Below are positions 1-10,964 of a DNA stretch of 64,000 bases, piece after piece. Below the pieces are notes generated by a model. That model ran no database searches and was not told the origin of the DNA. It saw only the letters and a program-made list of their open reading frames with translations. Location of the stretch: NCBI GenBank assembly GCA_037039925.1, contig JAXRKP010000053.1:399867-463866 (forward strand), in the 5' to 3' direction. The translations under genes and the position numbers were made by a program. Source of the DNA: Doris montereyensis (taxonomy: Eukaryota > Mollusca > Gastropoda > Nudibranchia > Dorididae). Within the stretch, counting starts at the first letter, position 1. Every line of letters begins with the position of its first letter.

Positions 1-781
1 AGACTTCAAGAACGGTACCAAGGAGATCAAAAGCTGTTCTGGGGGCAGTGAAGAGCATGAGAAAGACTAAAGCATGCCCAATACGACAGATTAAAAACGC
101 AAAGTAGGAATAATGAAAGAAGACAGCGAAATCATGGAAATATGGAGAAAGCATTTTTAGCAATTACATAAGAAGTGTACAAGACCCCATATTTTCAGTT
201 AGACAAACAATAGAAAACTTCCTTGAGAGAAACATTGACTGGCACCTGTGTTTTATTGACTTAAAAAAGGCATTTGACACTGAGGAGGGATGAACTGTGG
301 CAAAATTTAATGGAAGCCATTAAAAGATTTTACAATAAACCAACATGTACAGTGAGAGTAGCTGAAAACGTATCTGAAGAATTTGATGTGATATAGGAGT
401 AAGACAGGGTTGTAACCAATGTCCTCTTTTGTTTATCACATTTATGGATTCAGTCACAAAGGCATCCTCAAAAAGGAAGAAAATGAATGTAGGTATGTGG
501 AAGCTCAAAGAAATCAATTGAGATGGTTTGGGCATGTAAACAGAATGAATGGCAATAGAATAGCTAAGTCAGTATACAATGCTGAAACCCAAGGTAAAAG
601 ACCAAAAGGCAGACCTCGGAGAAAGTGGGAAGAAGATATTAAAGAGGCATTGAAGCAAAGAAATTTAACTTTCACGGAGGAAGCAGCAAATGCCAGAACA
701 GGGCAGCCTGAAGAAAGATTATTTCGGGCATTTAAACCCATGCACTGGACGGTAGAATAGGAACTGATAAAGAAAGAAACA
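1..781 (+). mobile_element. LINE family 1 fragment (RT and C-terminal region, internally deleted)
   Basis: Broken copy of the APE-type non-LTR retrotransposon that recurs in this window. Conceptual translation in shifting frames gives pieces of reverse transcriptase (HLCFIDLKKAF near 240-275, RFYNKPTCTVRVAENVSEEF near 325-385) and then the C-terminal block RWFGHVNRMNGNRIAKSVYN (520-590) followed by GRPRRKWEEDIKEAL (610-655). The end reads GATAAAGAAAGAAA (about 765-781), the family's GAAA tail. Much of the RT palm and thumb present in the 46-47 kb copy is missing, and frameshifts and stops are frequent, so this copy is dead. The 5' end is cut by the window edge. Confidence 0.85.
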
Positions 782-1009
782 AACTCAAATTTTGTGAGAA
801 AAATCCTATAATCCTTAAGATATCTTTTTGGGGGAATTTTATAAGAATGATTTGAGTGTGTATTGTTGTATTCATGACTCGCACCTCAGGATCAGACCAA
901 GTACTAAGGCAGATCGGCTGTAGCTAGCAGGATCTTAATGGCGTAGTTTTATATAAAGAAAATTCCACGGCGGGAAATAGCAGGTTCTAAGGTGAACCGG
1001 GTTCTTAGG
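782..1009. repeat. Dispersed repeat copy (785-860) and unassigned sequence
   Basis: Bases 785-860 (AAATTTTGTGAGAAAAATCC, then CTTAAGATATCTTTTTGG and AATTTTATAAGAATGAT) closely match 3985-4060, and the first part recurs at 1228-1248. The remainder to 1009 shows no recognisable gene or element. Confidence 0.55.
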
Positions 1010-1021
1010 TTGACACCATTG

Positions 1022-1248
1022 TCTTTCTTTCTTTCTTTATCAGCTCCCATTCTACCTCCCGATGTATTGGTTTAGATGCCCGAAATGATCTTTCTTCTGG
1101 CTTCCCTGTCCTGATATTTTCTGTTTCCTTCTGTGAAATTTTAATTTCTTTGCTTTAATGCCTCTCTTATGTCTTCTTCCCACTTTCTCCGAGGTCTGCC
1201 TTTTGGTCTTTTACCTTGAGTTTTAGCACTCAATTTTGTGAGGAAATT
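1022..1248 (-). mobile_element. LINE family 1, short 3' end insertion with target-site duplication
   Basis: Reverse-strand copy of only the last ~200 bp of the LINE family 1 coding end plus its tail: (CTTT)n then ATCAGCTCCCATTCTACC at the left, and the complement of the GRPRRKWEEDIKEAL region at about 1165-1205. It is flanked by TGACACCATTGT at 1010-1021 and again at 1249-1260, a 12-bp direct repeat expected from target-primed reverse transcription. About 20 bp at the 5' junction (1229-1248) are not LINE sequence but match the dispersed repeat seen at 785. Confidence 0.8.
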
Positions 1249-1261
1249 ATGACACCATTGT

Positions 1262-1745
1262 ACTTTATTTTTTTGTTGTTGTTGCCAGGGCTCTGAGGTG
1301 GTTCAATTTTTCCAAGCTTGCAACTGTACAGCGTTCGCTTGCCGTAAGTTCAATTAGAAAACTTAGTAAAGACATTTGGGCTTACAGCTTAGGAAATATC
1401 TTTTGTTTCATGAAAAGGCAATAGGTATCAATGCAGGGTAACTGGTTGAGTCTGTCCTCTGTCTAGGATTTTAAAACATTCATTTCTTCGTATGTGTCTT
1501 GTTTCCATTTCTATGGAGCTCTAACATCATGTTTATATTCATTATTGTCCGCTCTGTCTTTACATTCAATTGTTACATAGGAGTCATTTTCTATATTGTT
1601 TTATGTTCATCACTGTTCAATATTTTTTGTTTCTAAAACAATACAAGAGTTTAATTGAGAATAATTGCTGATAAGAACATCAATAGGAAAAATATGGAGT
1701 GGTTATACTGCTAGTAGTGACTGGGTTTGAAAGAATAGCTTTCTT
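1262..1745. other. Unassigned AT-rich sequence
   Basis: No exon with usable splice sites, no domain and no repeat structure seen. Probably intron of the VWF/mucin-like gene that continues at 2138. Confidence 0.4.
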
Positions 1746-1747
1746 AA

Positions 1748-1968
1748 GGAAAGATAAAGATAAAGAGGGATTTATAGTCTGGATCCCTACACAAGTGCAG
1801 GCTCCCAAACTGTACATCATTTATCCCCCAGCAGGCCATTTCATTCAAAGTCCTTATCAACTCCCTGGAGAGCATACAGTACACCAGTCTATTAGACTCT
1901 TCATACAAACACTCTGACAAAATCTTTCTCTACCTATAGCTTGTACTCATTCACACCTGAGTGCAATA
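1748..1968 (-). mobile_element. SINE family C, head-truncated copy
   Basis: Matches the longer copy at 31255-31600 over shared blocks such as CAGGCTC followed by CTGTACATCA, GGCCATTTC, CTCCCTGGRGAGCATAC and ATCTTTCTCTACYTATAG. The tRNA-like head seen in the long copy is absent here. Confidence 0.6.
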
Positions 1969-2137
1969 CCATGGAGCGCTACCATCACTAGTATGCCTAT
2001 ATTGAATACAAGTTCATAATTTGGCTCTGTAACCTTAATGTTAATTTTTTTTTTTGGATGTGTTTCTATATTGTAGAGGAATGTTGTTCCAAACATTTTC
2101 ATTTGACTGCCTGACATATTGTGACTCAATTTTTTAG

Positions 2138-2239
2138 GAACAGTGCCAATTCCACCAAAAGAATGTCATTATACAATCGAATTTAACATTGTTAATGGAC
2201 GAGGAGAAAGTTGCCAATCGAACGTCAATCACATATCTT
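2138..2239 (+). CDS. VWF/mucin-like gene, exon a (phase 0 to 0)
   Basis: Acceptor TTTTTTAG at 2130-2137, donor GTAAGT at 2240. Read from its first base it gives 34 open codons starting EQCQFHQKN and ending TSITYL, which leads straight into PGDKWSDGLC of the next exon. The longer reading frame beginning GTG at 2143 is not the coding frame, because it would join the next exon out of phase and hit a stop. Confidence 0.7.
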
Positions 2240-5200
2240 GTAAGTTTCTTTGTAAGAGTAACAGTACAGCTAATAGCTTGGACTACCATATCAAAAAGGT
2301 CACAATCGTCACAAAGTTTTTGTTACTCTTATTATTTCTTATCTATTTTCTTCCATAGCTGTTTATTGTTGTAATCTATTTGTCTGTAAATCATAGTTCT
2401 TTTCAAACAGTTGTTAGTCAAAGACCATCCATCATTTGAATTTTTTGCACTCAAATTTTCGTCTTCCTCTCTTCCATGTAAAAAGTGTCTAGTTGAGGAA
2501 GACATTTTTTTTAACTGTTACTGTCATACGTTTTGATGTTTCTTCATGTACATATTCTCTCATCAACATATGTCGTTTTCTCTCGTCACCATATGTCATG
2601 TTCTCCCATCACCATATGTCATGTTCTCTCATCACAATATGTCATATTTTTTGTCACCATATGTCGTGTTCTCTCATCACCATATGTTTGTGTTCTCTTA
2701 GCACCATATGTCATGTTCTCTCATCACCATATGTCATGATCTCTCATCACCATATTATGTTTCCTTCCTGAGAATATCATCCATGGTGTGAGTTATTCGT
2801 TTCAATGTTGTTGTGTTTATTTATCTTTCGTTCTAGTCATCTGCCCTTCTATCTACCTTTCAATCTTTTTTTCTAGCTGTCTATCTTTTTTTCTATTTGT
2901 TTATCAATATACCCATCTGTCTATCATCTGACCATAATTGATCATCTTTCACATATCTCTAATAGGCAATCATGTAGGAAATAGTTGATGAGAGTATTCA
3001 AAATCTTTAAAGGCTGTTCTTCTTTCTGTCTGTTCCTTCTTTCCTGCGTTTTCTCTGTCCTCTTTCATTGTTTTTTCATGGTGTGCTTATTTATTTATTT
3101 ACTCATTTATTTTACTTATTTATTTATCTATGTATTCATTCATTTATTTATTTGAATATTTTTCCCATTGTTAGGCTTTGTTAGTATTTTTTTCTTTACA
3201 ATCACTGACAAACTCAGTTATTAGATATTGTTGTCATTCATGTCATTTTCTGTATAAGGTTGATGGTTTTAAATGACCTGCTGTATGTGTTATATTATTT
3301 TTTTATCCCTTGTAGCCTGGAGATAAATGGTCTGATGGACTTTGTAAGAGTTGTCGTTGTACCAACAAAACGAAAACCACCCCAACGTACTGTGTGATTT
3401 TACGAGCTGCCAAAGTTGTAATTTCGTAAGTATACTTGGAAATGCAATGATAGTAGTTGTCAACCAACTTTCCTTTCTTAGTTGTCTTTTGCCACAATAA
3501 TGTCGTTCATTTTGTGAATTCTTTATATTTTTTCCGATTTCATAGGATTTTTTTCGAATTATATGATATGTCTTAAAATATGCCAGTAATACTTATTAAT
3601 AGATCTTCTATAACAATGGTTCTGAAACAGGGGATTATTCCCCTCTTGGAGGAGAATGTCAGGGTTTTTGTGGGGGAGGGAGGGGGGAGGGAGGTATGCC
3701 CACAGATTTGCAGACTCTATTACAATGTATTTTGAATGCATTTTTTGAGGCAAACAATTTTGAAAAGGGGAGTGACATTCTGACATATGATGAAAGGCTG
3801 CATGGGCCAAGAAAGGTTGAGAACCACTGATCTATAATTTAAGAATAAATATTTATCGATTTTCCCCACGCTCTTACCTATTCCAGTGGAATATTATAAT
3901 CTATCCTTTTAATATGAATATATCGTGCATGAAATAATCTTCTTCTAAGGATAAAAGAAGTATTTCCTTTTATTTCTAACATAAAGAATTTTGTGAGGAA
4001 AATCTCATTATCCTTAAGATATCTTTTGGGGGAATTTTGTAAGAATGATATGTCTGTATTATCCTAATGGGGAAAATTGGTGGGTATTTTATGTTTTTAC
4101 AATAAATATAATTAGGTCGTCCAATCTTGTAACTGTCATCTCAAAAACATGACAAAAATTAGACAAATATTTGGTACCACAAAGTGAATTTTGTTGTATT
4201 GTCCTCTGGCTATGTAGAAAGAAAATTCAAAAATAGGAAAATGGTTTATTCTTTTTATCAATATCGGTTCATGAATTGAAAAAAACCCCAATAAAAGTAT
4301 CCTCAGTTGTAGGCAAACAATCTTTTCCCAATCAATTAAATTACTCTCTTGATGAAATAGTTTATTCTCTAAGAACCTAAAACAAGCTGTTTGAAACTTG
4401 TATGTAAAACGGGAGGTCGTAAGGGCAGTGGTTCCTGAGTTATAAGAGCTCAAAGCAAGAGAAGGTCAGCGTTATATATATATATATATACAATGTAGAT
4501 ACATTGATTTCTTAAAACCGTTGGATCCTTTCATAAACTTAGGTTTAGGGTTTGAATTTTGAGAGGTCTTTCTTGAGCCCTGCAGTTCCCAGTGAAGCAC
4601 AAGCTGTCAACAACCCTTTTCTATCCGTCTCTGTTCTGAGCAAATCTTTTATTTATTCTTTTCTTTCTGCATTCACCTCTCTTGCTTTCTGTCTCTATGT
4701 CCCTGTACCATGCTGCCCTAGGCCTTCCTGTGGATCTTTTCGTCTATACGCTTCATAGCTGTTCTTCTAGATTATAACCAGAAATATATCATAATGTCTT
4801 ATAAGGATAGATTGAAATTTTTTAGACTTCCTTCTTTGAAATATAGATGAAATTTTGGGAGATCTTATTCAGTTCTTTCATGAACTCATAATATAGATTA
4901 TTTATTCAATCATTTCTGTAACATTTACTAGAGGTGATAAAAATAAGATTTTTGTCACAGGCTGCTCTACAACAATTATGTAACATTCTTTTATTTTAAA
5001 AACAGTTAAAACCTGGAATAATCTTAATCTTGAAACCAAAAATTGTAAAAAAAGTATTGGCAGTTTTAAAAGAGTCGTTTATAACGAGCTTCATGATTTA
5101 AAATACATATTTGATGATTAAAGGCTTTTATACTCATTCTTTTTACTGGAACATGTTAATTGTATATTTCTTTCTTTTTCTATGTATTACAGAGCAATTA

Positions 5201-5804
5201 AAGGTTGTCAAACTTATCAACAGGCCTTTGATATTTATGTTAAATGATATTAATCTGTCACGGCCATACAAATTGAATACATCAAATTTATTCCTTCAAT
5301 TAAAACCACTCCTTAATCAGAGGTAAGCTGACTCTACCACCTATACCTTTTGAATTGAACAGGGATCCAAGAAAGTTGAAGTGCCTGGCTCCTGTTGCGG
5401 TAGATGTGAAGTAATTGGATGCAAAGTGGGAAAGATTCTTTACAACGTGAGGCCTTTTGTAATGATTGCCCCTTGGCTGTGTGTATCTGTGTTGAGTGGC
5501 GTATATGGAGGAAGAGGGGGACAAGGAAGGGGGAGGGGGGATGTGTATATGTGATGGAGTAAAAAACCGGGTATAGCTATAATTTATGCTTAAAAGAAAA
5601 TAATGATAGAGAAATTGTTTACAATAATCGTGGACATCTATTTTCATTGCCTTTTATTTCTTTTTTGTTTGTTTTCAATTGCATCTTTACAAAGATATTT
5701 AATCATACGGATGGGTCATAAAGTGACCAACTCTCTTAGTCTTCTTATTAGCATAATAATCTTTATTATGTTACGGTTGCTTTCAGTCTTGTTTTTATGT
5801 ATTG

Positions 5805-5888
<84 letters not shown>

Positions 5889-7661
5889 TGAATGGAGAAA
5901 CTGTCTTTTGTACCATTTATGATGAATAGGTACATATCATCAGGATGTTAAGAAGACAGGTTCATTTTTCTGTAACTCAACTTAAATCTTTTAATAGTTA
6001 AATTATAAATACTTTCTAGAAAATCAATTGTGTTAAAAGCAAATTGACCATTACTAAAATAGATACCCTTACTAACTGTAGCAACTATACATCCTATGTA
6101 CACTTATAAATCTGTGATTCTCAAATGCAGTGATTTAGCATAAATGTCATGAATAAACTGTGAACCCAATGCTTTGATATCCAGGTTGGAGATATAATTC
6201 CTTCAACCAAGAATTGCTTCAACAAGACTTGTGAAAAAGACTCAGTGAATGGAAGCTTCATCCTTCAAGAATCGCAAGTGAAATGTGAAAGCTTTGATAA
6301 GCTGCCATATTGTTCAGATGATGCAACGGTTAGTTATAGGCATATAATAATATATGTAAACTTCAGAATTGAATCAGCTACATGTACTTACATATTTTCA
6401 GATTTTAAGTTGTTTCCATATAATACGGTCTTACCTACTGATTCATTTTAGTTGTTTAAGTATAGAAGCTTGTCTTATCTTTTCAGGCTATTTTTAGATC
6501 TGCTGACTAAAATTCCTCTCTTTCCTCTTTTTTGTTCCAGAGTGTAGACATATATGATGACACAGGATGCTGCATGAAGTGTGTGCCTAGAGGTAAATAT
6601 AAAGGAACCTTTCGCTAATTCTGTCATCAATTCAGCCTTTAATCTGACCACAAGATTTGCTTTACCGTGTTTGAGATTTTATCTTACATAAACATAAAAT
6701 ATAACTGTATGAAATTGAGTTTTATTTTTGTTCCTTTTCAAATTTAGAGTGACTCAAAGTTGCTATATTGGCATTTTAAAAACCTAGTTTAACTTGCTCT
6801 ATCATGATTTTTGGTGTAAATTGTATTTGTCACTAATGCTCATGAAAGATATATATCTCTTTTGAGTGACAGAAACTTAGACATCAATTATTTTATGAAA
6901 AATCTTAAATTTGAGACTATAATTTAAAAAAATGCTGATTGTACAAAAAAGGCCATTGATAAAGAGCTCCAACATCTTAAATATTTGTTTTGATGAGTAA
7001 ATGTTCTTTTATGCATACCTTCGGTATGTTATGCTTCGGATTTGTACATCTTTCCTGTGCATCACAGGGGCGATTAAAGGTCACCTGACCTACAACATAT
7101 TTATAGCAAAGAAATAAACAAATTATTAAAAGCATTAAGAATTCTTTTACGTAAGTGAACAGTTGATATTTTTGTTGAAATTTTGACTTACTTGCAGAGG
7201 CGTTTGTGGTTTCTTTTACAATTTTGTTAGGATTTTGGTAATTGTAGTTGAGGTGACAATTCTCCTAAACCAGAATAAATTCAACTATTGTGCACTTTGT
7301 AGAATGACTTTTTTCTTCTTTTTCTTCTTCAGACGTGTTCAATTCAACAAAGGCCTGTTCCAAGTGTGCCCCTGTGCTTGCCTTTGGACAACCAATAGAC
7401 TCCATCGGCTTTTACCAAGTTGTATTGGCCAGTGGCGTTACATGCAAAAATGAAAATCCACTTCCTGACTTGCGAAAGTGTATGGGTTACTGTCAATCTG
7501 GTTCTGTCTTCTCTCGTATGTTGCAAGAAAGCAATCAATGTCAGTCATGCCAGGAAGCCAAAACCCAACAAATTTCTGTCATGTTACGCTGTTCAGATGG
7601 TCAGAGTATTTCTCGAACGTACAACATGCCAGAGTCTTGCACATGCACAAAATGTCCTTGA
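2138..7661 (+). CDS. 3' end of a VWF/mucin-like secreted protein (VWC-like modules plus C-terminal cystine knot)
   Basis: Seven exons join in phase: 2138-2239, 3316-3425, 5193-5238, 5363-5446, 6185-6328, 6541-6592, 7333-7661 (867 nt; 288 residues and a TGA). The product is cysteine rich. Residues 1-80 form a VWC-like module (LCKSCRC early, PGSCCGRCEV closing). A second VWC-like module follows (GCKVGKILYN, NCFNKTC, TGCCMKCVP). The last exon is a C-terminal cystine knot with eleven cysteines, including KCMGYC, CQSCQE and CTCTKCP at the very end. In VWF, gel-forming mucins, hemolectins and SCO-spondin-type proteins this knot dimerises the chain in the secretory pathway, and VWC modules precede it. 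The N-terminal portion (expected VWD repeats) lies before the window or was not found before 2138. Which family member this is cannot be decided from this end alone. The fold assignment is confident; the 46-nt exon is the weakest link. Confidence 0.85.
2565..2760 (+). repeat. 23-bp tandem repeat, about 8 copies
   Basis: Unit CATCACCATATGTCATG plus TTCTCT, starting at 23-bp steps (for example 2588, 2611, 2634). It lies in the intron between exons a and b. Short His/Ser/Cys reading frames across it are by-products of the repeat. Confidence 0.9.
3080..3160 (+). repeat. TTTA-rich low-complexity tract
   Basis: Imperfect TTTA/TTCA repeats in the intron upstream of exon b. Confidence 0.7.
3316..3425 (+). 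CDS. VWF/mucin-like gene, exon b (VWC core)
   Basis: Acceptor CCCTTGTAG ending at 3315, donor GTAAGT at 3426. It encodes GDKWSDGLCKSCRC, the typical VWC pattern of a Gly-x-x-Trp turn followed by CxxCxC, then TYCVILRAAKVVI. It ends in phase 2. Confidence 0.85.
3614..3829. mobile_element. hAT-type MITE (216 bp)
   Basis: Imperfect terminal inverted repeats CAATGGTTCTGAAAC (left) and, as reverse complement of the right end, CAGTGGTTCTCAACC. Flanking 8-bp direct repeats TTCTATAA (3606-3613) and ATCTATAA (3830-3837) agree at 7 of 8 positions. CAGTGGTTCTCAA-like ends with 8-bp duplications are typical of hAT/Charlie-class non-autonomous elements. It contains a G-rich tract at 3670-3695. It lies in the intron between exon b and the micro-exon. 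Confidence 0.75.
3985..4060. repeat. Dispersed repeat, second copy
   Basis: Matches 785-860 almost base for base: TTTTGTGAGGAAAATCTC, CTTAAGATATCTTTTGGG, AATTTTGTAAGAATGAT. No terminal repeats recognised. Confidence 0.6.
4061..5192. other. Intron sequence without recognised features
   Basis: AT-rich, with a short TA run at 4472-4491. No conserved protein segment seen before the micro-exon. Confidence 0.5.
5193..5238 (+). CDS. VWF/mucin-like gene, 46-nt micro-exon
   Basis: Acceptor TATTACAG ending at 5192. With the two bases carried from exon b it reads SAIKGCQTYQQAFDIY and supplies a cysteine expected between YC and the closing CCxxC of the VWC module. The donor GTTAAA at 5239 is weak, but this is the only candidate seen that converts the phase-2 end of exon b into the phase-0 start of the exon at 5363. 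Confidence 0.5.
5363..5446 (+). CDS. VWF/mucin-like gene, exon closing VWC module 1
   Basis: Acceptor TTGAACAG ending at 5362, donor GTGAGG at 5447, 28 codons in phase 0. It contains VPGSCCGRCEV (the VWC C-terminal CCxxC) and the first residues of the next module, GCKVGKILYN. Confidence 0.8.
5808..5890 (+). repeat. Compound (TA)n-(TG)n microsatellite
   Basis: TA repeats to 5850 followed directly by TG repeats to about 5890, in the intron 5447-6184. Confidence 0.95.
6185..6328 (+). CDS. VWF/mucin-like gene, exon of VWC-like module 2
   Basis: Acceptor GATATCCAG ending at 6184, donor GTTAGT at 6329, 48 codons in phase 0. It reads VGDIIPSTKNCFNKTC and, further on, QVKCESFDKLPYC. The cysteine spacing matches the terminal VWC-type module that precedes cystine knots in VWF and mucins. 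Confidence 0.8.
6541..6592 (+). CDS. VWF/mucin-like gene, exon with CCxxC of module 2
   Basis: Acceptor TTTTGTTCCAG ending at 6540, donor GTAAAT at 6593. It encodes DDTGCCMKCVPR and ends in phase 1. Confidence 0.8.
6593..7332. other. Last intron of the VWF/mucin-like gene
   Basis: AT-rich. It ends in a long pyrimidine tract (7307-7330) that forms the acceptor of the cystine-knot exon. No element recognised inside. Confidence 0.6.
7333..7661 (+). CDS. VWF/mucin-like gene, terminal exon: C-terminal cystine knot (CTCK)
   Basis: Acceptor CTTCTTCTTCAG ending at 7332; the two first bases complete a GAC codon. It encodes CSKC, then KCMGYCQSGSVFS, QCQSCQE, VMLRCSDG and finally ESCTCTKCP before TGA at 7659-7661. 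Gly-Tyr-Cys after the first knot cysteines and the C-x-C-x-x-C end are standard CTCK landmarks. Confidence 0.9.
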
Positions 7662-10139
7662 AAACCAGTTTAACAAAAATTTACTTCAAAATATAATCTC
7701 AAACATATTTTCTGTATGATTGTTTTTTGTTTCTTTTTTACACATCAATTATACTACTCTACGTGTTATATTCAGTATTTTCCAAACTTAATGAAAACTT
7801 TCAATGTTGTACAATAGAGCAAATCTACAAGAGTGAACTTTTTATTTTCATTTGCATTTCATCAGATCTAGATCTCTATATGGAATATCACAGAAATAAT
7901 TTAAAAAATACACCGGAATATACTTAGCTAGAAATATCTACCTTCACAGGGGCTGTGAGGTTTCAGAGGTGTGGCAATAATCCTGCAAGTCAGTAATCTT
8001 GCGTAAAAGTTCCCAGTATTGACATTGTACACAAATGTTCCCTCTTAGATCAGAATCCAACCAAAAGTAAGCAAAAAATATGTTAATATGACATCATGAT
8101 CATTCTAGTCTTTTTCAACGCTTCTTACAATGTCACTATGAGAAATGTCTTTAATGTTTATCTCTCAGTACTCTCATATTAACTTACAGTGTCACTGTGA
8201 GAAATGTCTTTAACATTTATCTCTCAGTACTCTCATATTAACTCTTACAGTGTCACTGTGAGAAATGTCTTTAACATTTATCTCTCAGTACTCTCATATT
8301 AACTCTTACAGTGTCACTGTGAGAAATGTCTTTAACATTTATCTCTCAGTACTCTCATATTAAAAGTCATTTCTTGTTTATTATACTGGTATCATTTTGT
8401 ATGACATTGAATATAATATTTGAAAGTGCATTAACAAGAAAACAAAATTCGATAGACTTTTTAATTTCTTGACAAAGATCTATCCTTTTCAAAAAATGTA
8501 TTCTTATTTGAAACTTTATTCAAGGAAATATGTAAAAATATCGAACAGCCTTGATTACCTCACAAAAGTTTGAAAAAAGCACTTTATGCTGTTCTGAAGC
8601 TTTGAACAGACATTTTCGTGTCATTGAGATAAGATTCTAATAAGATGCTAACATTTCTTGTTTAAGTAAAAGATTTTTCTTTACGGTCTTCTTCTGAAAG
8701 TATATTTTGAAAAATGGAAATGAACATGAAGCCTTTCAAATATGACTGATGAGAGTCAATTTAAATCAGTACAAGTAGACATTTCAGTATTGCGTCCTCA
8801 TGACAGAAAAGGAGGATAACTTTTTTGAGGGAATATTTTATATACGGCCCTTTAATGTTATGATGTGTGATTCCTGGTGTGAGAGGAGATTGTTGCTAAA
8901 GTTTCAGATTTGATACCTGTCACACGACGATAGAGTCTCTGAGAGAAAGGACAAACTTGAAAGTCCCTGGTACATCAGGCAATTTTGTAAAGATTGTCTG
9001 ATACTCTTAAAGGTTGATGCAGTAGAATTCAGGAAATCCTACTTTCAATCATGAGGAAATCACCCCAATTAGAGGACAGGGAAAAGGAAATAAAAGTAAA
9101 GCTAAAAGGAAGCTGGTGATTGCTGATGATATACACTATGCTCTTGAACACTTTCTGTATAATTAACATTTATGTCTAAGGAGAAACTTTCAAGCCTGGA
9201 CCAGGACAAAAATTAAGTAGTGATGAAAACAAACTAATTGTCATGTGTCAACAATATTATAAAAATAAAACCCCCAACAAAACTCCTACTCAAAATAAAA
9301 CCACACCCCACTTATTCCATTTAATTTTGACCTGGCCGTAATGTAGAATGAAATATTGGTTTGCTTTTTCCCATTCAAAATTGTTCACTGTACATTTTAA
9401 TGTTGTGTTAAAATGATTTATAGATGTACAGAGATCTGATCCTTTTGTTTCCTATATTCTTTAATAAATTTCACCTAGATTCAATGATCTGTGACTTGAT
9501 ATTATTACTGTACTATGACAAAGTTGATTTTTATGATGTGTTGTTGATTTACATAATATTTTCCAGATGTGATATTGTGTCACATGGCACCATAGTTAGT
9601 GTCCAAAATACTTACATCCATCAATACTGTGTAAAAGAGCCCAAAACCTGCCACTGACTGATAATAGTTAAACGGCAATTTTTGCAAGTTTCAAAATCTA
9701 ATTTCAGGAAACAAGAAATCAAAAGTATCTATAAGTTGACAAGCTTCCTCTTGAAATTTAATGGAATTGATCATTTGACAAGAAATTGATATTGGAAGGT
9801 AATTTTATTATTTGGAATCTGATTACGTCATATGGGGTCAGAGCTCATACTTTTCCTTTGCTTTGTTTCTATAGATACATAGGTGTCAAAAGTGCAATGA
9901 ATTACTTTTTGGCAGATTTTTGTTGTCATTGCTGTTAGTGTGGTTTGTATATCTGTATTAATTAAAAGAAACAAAACAAAGTCACCGCACATAGAAATGA
10001 GTTGATAGTTTCATACTAACAAGTTCGTTTTGAGTAGAAAACCAGCAATGCAGTCTTACAATTATTGGTGCCCTGATCTAGGGAACGTTTGCAGTTGTGG
10101 CTGAAAAATCCTGCTTCTTTCCTTTCATTTTTTTATAAT
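7662..10139. other. 3' flank of the VWF/mucin-like gene
   Basis: 3' UTR and intergenic sequence. No convincing AATAAA close to the stop was found; ATTAAA occurs near 8359 and AATAAA near 9088 and 9265. Apart from the 61-bp repeat at 8122-8365, nothing recognised. Confidence 0.5.
8122..8365 (+). repeat. 61-bp tandem repeat, about 4 copies
   Basis: AGAAATGTCTTTAA recurs at 8141, 8200, 8261 and 8322, spacing 59-61 bp. The last copies are nearly identical and the first is more diverged. Confidence 0.9.
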
Positions 10140-10443
10140 AAAGTAAAAAGTAAAGTTCCTTGAAGGCCATTTTACAAGCCATCGAGCCTTAGCTAATCCT
10201 GGTTTCTATAGCAAGAAACGAGACAGGTGATAATAATAATCTCCTGGACATGACGTTAGTCTGATGCAGATTTTATATCCCAAGCTGATGCTTGTACCCA
10301 TTTGCATCTGGGTCGAGAGGGAAAATGCATGTCAAGTATCTGTCCCAAGGAACACAATATTGGACCTAGCTTGTTGGGATTTGAAACCAGGACCATATGA
10401 TCTCAAGTCTGGCAGTCTAACCACTCGGCTACCGATGCCATTT
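10140..10443 (-). mobile_element. SINE family A (tRNA-derived), near full length
   Basis: On the reverse strand it starts with a tRNA-like head at 10443 (TGGCATCGGTAGCCGAGTGG, A-box like), followed by a B-box-like GTTTCAAATCCC near 10390. It ends with CCTTGAAGGAACTTTACTTT near 10145. The same ~290-bp body is found at 32820-33114 and 58326-58616. Not a functional tRNA: the anticodon arm region is not conserved. Confidence 0.8.
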
Positions 10444-10964
10444 TCAAACTTTCACATGATTTTTGTTTTGCTGTTTTCAGTTAATTTTCCCTGAGATTCT
10501 TGCTTATGGTGGATAGTTAAAATTCAATGAAACCAACTATAGCAGTTTGTCATTAGACATAAAAACTTTGTCTTAGGAACAACACACCCACTAGTCCTGT
10601 GTCAGAAGGATTTAACAACCAGTTCTTGTGGACAGTGTCGAGTTGAGAGGTGCTTTGACAGCCTCAGCTCTGTCTTCCCTTGCCTCATTCAATTATTCTC
10701 TGAGCAGAATGAGATATAACTGAATCTTGTTAAAGTGAATTGGCCCAGAAATTTTGTACACATTAGTCCGATCCTACACACATAAGGGCATTTAGCTTTG
10801 TTTTTGTCCCTTTATTCTGATGTTAATGATAATGAGTACCTGGCTTTAGACAGAGGAAGGCATTAGCTATTAAAAGGATGCTCGTATAAAGTGTCTATTA
10901 AGTAATCCCCCTGAATGCAAGGCAGATTCGTAAAATGAACAAGAATGAGGGTAATTGCTTCCCA
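10444..10964. other. Unassigned sequence
   Basis: No gene or repeat recognised. Confidence 0.4.

Noticed and set aside
2143..2358. Reading frame starting GTG at 2143 through exon a
   Set aside because: It joins the next exon in the wrong phase and meets a stop; the phase-0 frame fits both neighbours.
10380..10443. tRNA genes at SINE heads (also 11450-11515, 33050-33114, 58560-58616)
   Set aside because: A and B boxes are present but cloverleaf stems and anticodon loops are not maintained, and the sequences continue into SINE bodies.
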